Shown here in pieces: positions 60,403-64,000 of a stretch of 64,000 nucleotides of DNA (position 1 is its first letter; every line of letters starts with the position of its first letter). Under the pieces are notes generated by a model. It did not search any database and had not been told where the DNA came from. It was given only the letters and a program-made list of their open reading frames with translations. Source of the stretch: an uncultured Oscillospiraceae bacterium (GTDB lineage Bacteria; Bacillota; Clostridia; Oscillospirales; Acutalibacteraceae); the NCBI GenBank assembly GCA_902478605.1, contig CABSLQ010000006.1:1-64000 (forward strand), read 5' to 3'. The translations under genes and the position numbers were made by a program.

Positions 60403-61375
60403 GATGATCCACTCCTTTTTTCGTATAGGTTATGCATTCCTCCGGCAGCTTATCCTCTCTTAACCCTTTGAACACCGGCTGACGCATCCCGCCGTTCTTT
60501 GTCCGGTGCATGAACTCCACCACGCAGACCAGCCGAGGCTCTACCCACCGAGCTTCCTCGTTGCCGTGGCCGGCCGGAACCGGTTCATCGAAGGGAGGGC
60601 GGAGCACCCGTGTCTGGGCTTGGATTTTGGCGAAGGCTGGGCCGCCCACCCCCAGGGTGACGTGGCCTTTGTACATCAGCTTGCCGCCGTCATACTGCCC
60701 TAGCACGATGCTCGTCATGTGGTTATCCTTGGGTATCCACCCGCATACCACAAATTCGTCGTCCATGAGATTTTTCATCTTCAACCAGCTTTTGGTACGC
60801 TTGCCCTGGAAGTACAGGCTGTCCTTTTTCTTGGCGACAATGCCTTCCAGTCCCTGCTTCTTGGCAAGCTGGAACAGGGCCAGCGCCTGCCCGGCGTCAA
60901 ACACACGGGACACCGCCAGCCGTTCCGATTCTGTCACCGCCCTTTGCAGATATTCCTTGCGTTCGGCCAGCGGCCGGAGGGTGAGATCTTCTCCGTCATA
61001 ATACAGGCAGTCGAACGCCACAAAGGTGGCCGGATACTTTTGGGCTTCCACCTCGATCCGATAGCGGTTGCTCATTAGGCTGCGGTGCTGGATGGTTTCA
61101 AAGCTGGGCTTGCCGTCTACCAGGCAAAGCAATTCCCCGTCCAGAATGCACCGCTTCTTTGCCTGCCGGTGGATCTCCGCCAGTTCCGGCATCTTCGGCA
61201 ACATTCGTACATTCCGCTTGTTCCGCAGCTCTGTCCCTGCTTTCGGGTCAAGATAAGCCACGCACCGCTCGCCGTCCCATTTCATCTCGTAGAGATACTG
61301 TTTATCTGCAAACGGCGCCACATTTTCCGCGATAAGCATGGGGCTGATCCGCTTTTCTGCGAACAAATCACTCAT
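60395..61375 (-). CDS. ATP-dependent DNA ligase (LigD-type ligase domain)
   Basis: A 326-residue ATP-dependent ligase. The adenylated lysine lies in motif I EMKWDGER (Lys near residue 32), followed by ILDGELLC, FDCLYYDGEDL, EGIVAKKKDSLYFQGKRTKSWLKMK (motifs IIIa-V) and an OB domain. It lacks the polymerase and phosphoesterase domains of full LigD. In bacterial non-homologous end joining such ligases act with Ku. Here it is coupled by ATGA to a Ku gene that has lost its N-terminal half. The length is normal for a stand-alone NHEJ ligase. Confidence 0.9.
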   Translation of the reverse strand: MSDLFAEKRISPMLIAENVAPFADKQYLYEMKWDGERCVAYLDPKAGTELRNKRNVRMLPKMPELAEIHRQAKKRCILDGELLCLVDGKPSFETIQHRSLMSNRYRIEVEAQKYPATFVAFDCLYYDGEDLTLRPLAERKEYLQRAVTESERLAVSRVFDAGQALALFQLAKKQGLEGIVAKKKDSLYFQGKRTKSWLKMKNLMDDEFVVCGWIPKDNHMTSIVLGQYDGGKLMYKGHVTLGVGGPAFAKIQAQTRVLRPPFDEPVPAGHGNEEARWVEPRLVCVVEFMHRTKNGGMRQPVFKGLREDKLPEECITYTKKGVDHHD

Positions 61376-61683
61376 GACGCACTGGCCTTTTTACGGGAAC
61401 GCGGTTTTTTGGGAGGGGTATCTTTTCCTTTGGATTGTGCCTGCTCCACCATCTGCTGGAGGGCGTCCATCATATTGATGATGTTGGCGGACGGCGCTTC
61501 CGGTGCGGCAGTGATCTCCTGGTTGTTGGCCTTGGCCTGGATGATCTCCCACAGCCGCTGCCGGTACTCGTCGTGGTATTTCGCCGGCTCAAAGGCTTCC
61601 TTCATGCTGCCGATGATGGTCTTTCCCATGGAAATCTCCTGCTCCGACAACTCCGGCTTGGCCGGTTCCTTGGGTATGAACAT
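61372..61683 (-). pseudogene. ku: Ku protein, N-terminally truncated
   Basis: About 103 residues in the frame ending at 61372 match the C-terminal part of bacterial Ku: KPELSEQEISMGKTIIGSMK, then EPAKYHDEYRQRLWEII and a basic, Lys/Arg-rich tail (KKPRSRKKASAS) that in Ku recruits the ligase. Upstream in the frame, a few more residues (IFTLLF) resemble Ku before a stop codon. The N-terminal beta-barrel and bridge, which encircle DNA and are about 180 residues long, are missing, so it cannot form a ring. It was joined to unrelated DNA at about 61665-61690. Confidence 0.85.
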
Positions 61684-62122
61684 GAACAGCAGAGTAAAGA
61701 TCGCGCCGAATATGGAAAACAGCTCTTAAAAGAGTTGTCGAAAGCATTGACAAATGAGTTTGGAAAAGGCTTTTCCGTTTCCAATATTCAATTTATGCGG
61801 CGGTTTTATCAAACCTATCAAATTCAACAGACGGTGTCTGTTAAATTATCGTGGTCGCATTACTGCGAGCTTTTGTCGATCTCCGACGCGGACAAACGCA
61901 GCTTCTATGAAAAAGAAGCGGTCAACTCCGGGTGGTCGGTGCGGGAGCTAAAACGCCAGATTTCTACGTCCCTTTATGAACGGCTGATATTGACAGAGGG
62001 AAAAAGCAATAAGGAAACTGTGCTCGCTCTTGCCGAAAAGGGCATTGAAATGGCAACGCCGCTGGATATAATCAAAGACCCCTATGTGTTTGAGTTTTTA
62101 GGAGTACCGGAAAACAAGCCTA
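61669..62122 (+). pseudogene. internal fragment of a DUF1016/YhcG-type nuclease gene
   Basis: Plus-strand sequence from about 61669 reads YEHEQQSKDRAEYGKQLL, then FGKGFSVSNIQFMRRFYQ, LSWSHYCELLSISD, SGWSVRELKRQI and IIKDPYVFEFLG, the order of motifs in DUF1016 (PDDEXK nuclease, YhcG) N-terminal domains. There is no start codon with a ribosome site: the first 60-70 residues are gone at the Ku junction, and the nuclease C-terminal domain is absent after about 62122, where the next gene begins. It is therefore a relic cut at both ends. Confidence 0.8.
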
Positions 62123-62149
62123 TTGCGTATACCGTCAGGAGGTGGTTTT

Positions 62150-62668
62150 ATGAATACGCGGGCGGGCTTATACGCGAATGAGGCGGTGAAGCTGCTGGAT
62201 ACGGTTTCGGCCTATACAACCCTGTACACGCAGCAGCTTCTAAGGCTGTTCCCGGCCGGAAAGGCGGATACCATCCGGACGCTGCTGAGGCGGTTTGCCA
62301 AAGACCGGCGGCTGTATCTGTCCAAAGACGAGACAGTTGTTTCCGCCGACCCAAAATTTCCATTGAACGACGGGCTCATCCGCGCCTTTTGGGTGCTGCT
62401 CGATTTCATCGACAAGGCGGAATTTCACGTCCCCGGTGTGTTTCCCGCGCTCATCAGCTTTTTCGCTGGTGAGGAACTGTACGACATCCTCCATATCCCA
62501 TGGGGGCAGGAGGCCATGATTCGCGCCGCCATCCCCCGGCAGGAGGAAAACCCGCCGAAACGGATCCTGCTGCTCGACGATCTCTCCCAGATGCCGACGC
62601 TACGCATCCCGAATACGGCCGGATACTGTCTGGTCGGCCGGGACGGGAAAGCCACCTATTACCAGTAA
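62150..62668 (+). CDS. DUF5697-like integrative-element protein
   Basis: A 172-residue protein whose N-terminus (YANEAVKLLDTVSAYTTLYT, then LLRLFPAGKADTIRTLLRRF) forms a likely winged helix-turn-helix. It is like the DUF5697 proteins I recall from clostridial integrative elements; the name is by resemblance only. The ATG at 62150 follows AGGAGG; the ORF start at 62123 has no site. Its upstream neighbour is a truncated nuclease fragment, so it may now lack its original promoter. Confidence 0.65.
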   Translation: MNTRAGLYANEAVKLLDTVSAYTTLYTQQLLRLFPAGKADTIRTLLRRFAKDRRLYLSKDETVVSADPKFPLNDGLIRAFWVLLDFIDKAEFHVPGVFPALISFFAGEELYDILHIPWGQEAMIRAAIPRQEENPPKRILLLDDLSQMPTLRIPNTAGYCLVGRDGKATYYQ

Positions 62669-62684
62669 TCCGGTACGGCAACGG

Positions 62685-62735
62685 TTGATTCTTTCGCGCA
62701 TCCTGTGTATAACAGAAGTAGGGTAATCCCTACTT
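62685..62735 (+). promoter_or_regulatory. toxin-antitoxin promoter and operator
   Basis: TTGATT (62685-62690), 17 bases, TATAAC (62708-62713), then an 8-base-arm palindrome AAGTAGGG-TAAT-CCCTACTT (62716-62735) over the expected start point. AbrB-type antitoxins commonly autoregulate at such palindromes. Confidence 0.75.
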
Positions 62736-62761
62736 TCCATATTTCAAGGAGGTGCAGCAAA

Positions 62762-63037
62762 ATGTCGGCAAATGCGTTTATAGACAACGCCAAGGTCATG
62801 GCTAAAGGACAGATCACCATTCCAAAAGATGTCCGCACCGTGCTGGGTGTGTCAAACGGCGACCGCGTTACCTTCATCGTGGAAGGGAACATCGTCCGCC
62901 TTGTCAATTCGGCCGTTTACGCCATGCAGGTGCTTCAGGGCGAAATGGCTGGGGAAGCACAGCGCACTGGTTTGAACTCGGAAGAGGATGTGATGGCGCT
63001 TGTAAAGGAAATGAGAAATGAGGACGAACAGACATGA
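62762..63037 (+). CDS. AbrB/MazE-type antitoxin
   Basis: A 91-residue protein with an N-terminal AbrB (swapped-hairpin) DNA-binding domain: NAKVMAKGQITIPKDVRTVL, then GVSNGDRVTFIVEGN. A C-terminal acidic tail (NSEEDVMALVKEMRNEDEQT) is probably the toxin-neutralising part. GGAGGTGCAGCAAA precedes the ATG. It overlaps the PIN gene by 4 bases (ATGA), the standard antitoxin-toxin coupling. The palindrome upstream suggests autorepression. Confidence 0.88.
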   Translation: MSANAFIDNAKVMAKGQITIPKDVRTVLGVSNGDRVTFIVEGNIVRLVNSAVYAMQVLQGEMAGEAQRTGLNSEEDVMALVKEMRNEDEQT

Positions 63038-63296
63038 GAGTTCTGATCGATACCAATGTCCTTATCTCCGCCGCCCTGAGCGCCGGCGGCACGCCATATC
63101 AGGCGTATGTAAAAGCGGCATCCTATCCCAATCACGGCCTCATCTGCGAGCAAAACGTAGATGAGCTGAAACGGATATTCAACAAGAAGTTTCCGAACCG
63201 TCTGGCGGCGCTGGATAAATTTTTGTCCGTTGCTTTGCTGAATCCGGCGTGAAAAGCCCGCCCATTATGACGCCGGCAGAATTTTTGAAAGACTGA
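63034..63296 (+). pseudogene. PIN-domain toxin with internal deletion and frameshift
   Basis: The first 70 residues are a typical VapC-like PIN start, LIDTNVLISAALSAGGTPYQ with the first catalytic Asp, through VDELKRIFNKKF. The frame then ends at 63252. In the +2 frame the sequence ESGVKSPPIMTPAEFLKD, ending at TGA 63294-63296, matches the C-terminus of the same PIN family. Roughly 50 residues, including later catalytic acids, are missing at the join near 63240. The toxin is therefore inactive while the antitoxin is intact. Confidence 0.85.
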
Positions 63297-63308
63297 CATG
63301 GTTTGCAC

Positions 63309-63354
63309 GCGGCAGGGCCGAGAGCTAATCAAGCTCCCGGCCCTGCCGCTTTTA
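63309..63354 (+). terminator. toxin-antitoxin terminator
   Basis: GCGGCAGGGCCG and CGGCCCTGCCGC arms with an inner GAGCT/AGCTC stem, then TTTT. Confidence 0.85.
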
Positions 63355-63379
63355 TACCGAAGCAAAGAAAGGAACCCAT

Positions 63380-64000
63380 ATGAACGAACAGGAATTAAAA
63401 AAACGGCTCCGTACCGCCCAGGATGCCATCATCCGCCTGAATAACACGGTTATGGCGATGAGCGCCTGTAATGTCAGCCGGTATCCGGCTAATTTTCAGG
63501 AGTTGAGCCTGGATGCCGCCGTCCATGCTGAAAAGCTGGCCTGCAGGCTTCGGGATCTGGTAGGACGCTATGGCACGATCCAGCTGGAACAGATACTGAC
63601 GCGCTCTGCTGATACACTGGGGATTACGGTTGCGGTAGATGAAGAAGGGATCGTACAGATCCGGCTCCCCCGCCTCCTCCCAAAGTGGAAACAGCATAGA
63701 AGCGATCAATTCTTAACCATGCCGCTGCTTGTTGCTCTGGATACCTATTTGCGGAAGTATCCCTTTCCTCAATTTACCGAGTGTGCGGTCTGCTTCGTCC
63801 ATGTTTACGACGAGTCGCTGTCCCTTGGCCGTGTGCGGGATTACGACAACTTGGAAACGAAGCATATCCTCGATATAGCGGCTGTCTATCTGATGACCGA
63901 TGACAGCGGAGCCCTATGCGATATATACCACACCACGGCCTATGGGAAGCAGGACGCAACCCTCCTGTATTTCATGCGGCAGGAGCAGCTTCCGGGCTTT
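63380..64000 (+). CDS. DUF6100-like integrative-element protein (partial)
   Basis: An open frame of 207 codons from the ATG at 63380 (after AAAGGAA) that continues past the window edge without a stop. The protein starts with a coiled-coil segment (ELKKRLRTAQDAIIRLNNTV), then a mixed alpha/beta region ending in AVYLMTDDSGALCDIYHTTAY. It resembles the DUF6100 proteins I recall from clostridial integrative elements, by eye only. No function is known to me. Confidence 0.7.
   Translation, partial: MNEQELKKRLRTAQDAIIRLNNTVMAMSACNVSRYPANFQELSLDAAVHAEKLACRLRDLVGRYGTIQLEQILTRSADTLGITVAVDEEGIVQIRLPRLLPKWKQHRSDQFLTMPLLVALDTYLRKYPFPQFTECAVCFVHVYDESLSLGRVRDYDNLETKHILDIAAVYLMTDDSGALCDIYHTTAYGKQDATLLYFMRQEQLPGF

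Overview
The window looks like chromosomal DNA of a GC-rich (by eye, high-50s percent), probably gut-dwelling, endospore-forming Clostridia, most likely an Oscillospirales/Ruminococcaceae-type bacterium. The reasons are a clostridial-looking 16S rRNA 5' half, spoVT, strong AGGAGG ribosome sites with frequent TTG/GTG starts, DegV and YaaT/RicT-type proteins, and the Firmicutes gene order darA-holB-ricT-trmN6-rsmI. No species assignment is attempted.

Layout. 1-0.8 kb: 5' part of a 16S rRNA gene (minus) with its leader and promoter. 0.8-9.7 kb (minus): folate genes folP, folB, folK, preceded by a YhaO/YhaN-like nuclease/ATPase pair, then an operon hisH-hisF-pyrG with a near-consensus promoter. 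9.9-12.6 kb: a truncated YfhO-type membrane protein gene and a coupled pair of cell-surface proteins (LamG domain plus a membrane-anchored secreted protein). 12.7-14.1 kb: rarA. 14.1-16.3 kb: a small island with a HELGH metallopeptidase (ImmA type), an XRE repressor, a divergent operator/promoter region, a Com-like zinc-ribbon protein and a lone HTH regulator. 16.3-28.1 kb: a glycan-degradation region with a GH42-like hydrolase broken by a perfect inverted repeat, tRNA-Thr, a GH106-like rhamnosidase preceded by the 3' remnant of what looks like an alpha-L-fucosidase gene, then a DUF4855 lipoprotein, two SGNH hydrolases and an unknown lipoprotein. 28.1-37.1 kb: cysteine synthase, a GT2-GtrA glycosyltransferase, an XRE regulator, DegV, a TtcA-like PP-loop enzyme and a heterodimeric ABC exporter. 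37.2-45.4 kb: DUF4173 membrane protein, a YaaO-like decarboxylase, darA-holB-ricT, ferredoxin, tRNA1Val-type methyltransferase, rsmI. 45.4-57.8 kb: spoVT, a nucleotidyltransferase, icd, a NYN/LOTUS RNase-like protein, a peptide-binding lipoprotein, an S1 protein, a ROK-like ASKHA protein, a small secreted protein and full-length YfhO. 57.9-64 kb: tRNA-Pro followed at once by an integrative-element-like segment: two wHTH/element proteins, a four-helix protein, ATP-dependent DNA ligase, an N-terminally truncated Ku, an internal fragment of a DUF1016/YhcG nuclease, DUF5697-like protein, an AbrB/PIN toxin-antitoxin locus whose toxin has an internal deletion, and a DUF6100-like gene that runs off the window.

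How it fits together. The left and central parts are mostly housekeeping (folate, histidine/CTP, replication-repair, c-di-AMP sensing, rRNA modification). Accessory content is concentrated in three places: the XRE-ImmA-Com island, the glycan locus (whose several decayed genes suggest niche-related loss), and the tRNA-Pro-linked element, which carries a decayed NHEJ module and a decayed toxin-antitoxin pair. No CRISPR array, transposase or complete prophage was seen. Protein family names come from motif recognition by eye, not from database searches.
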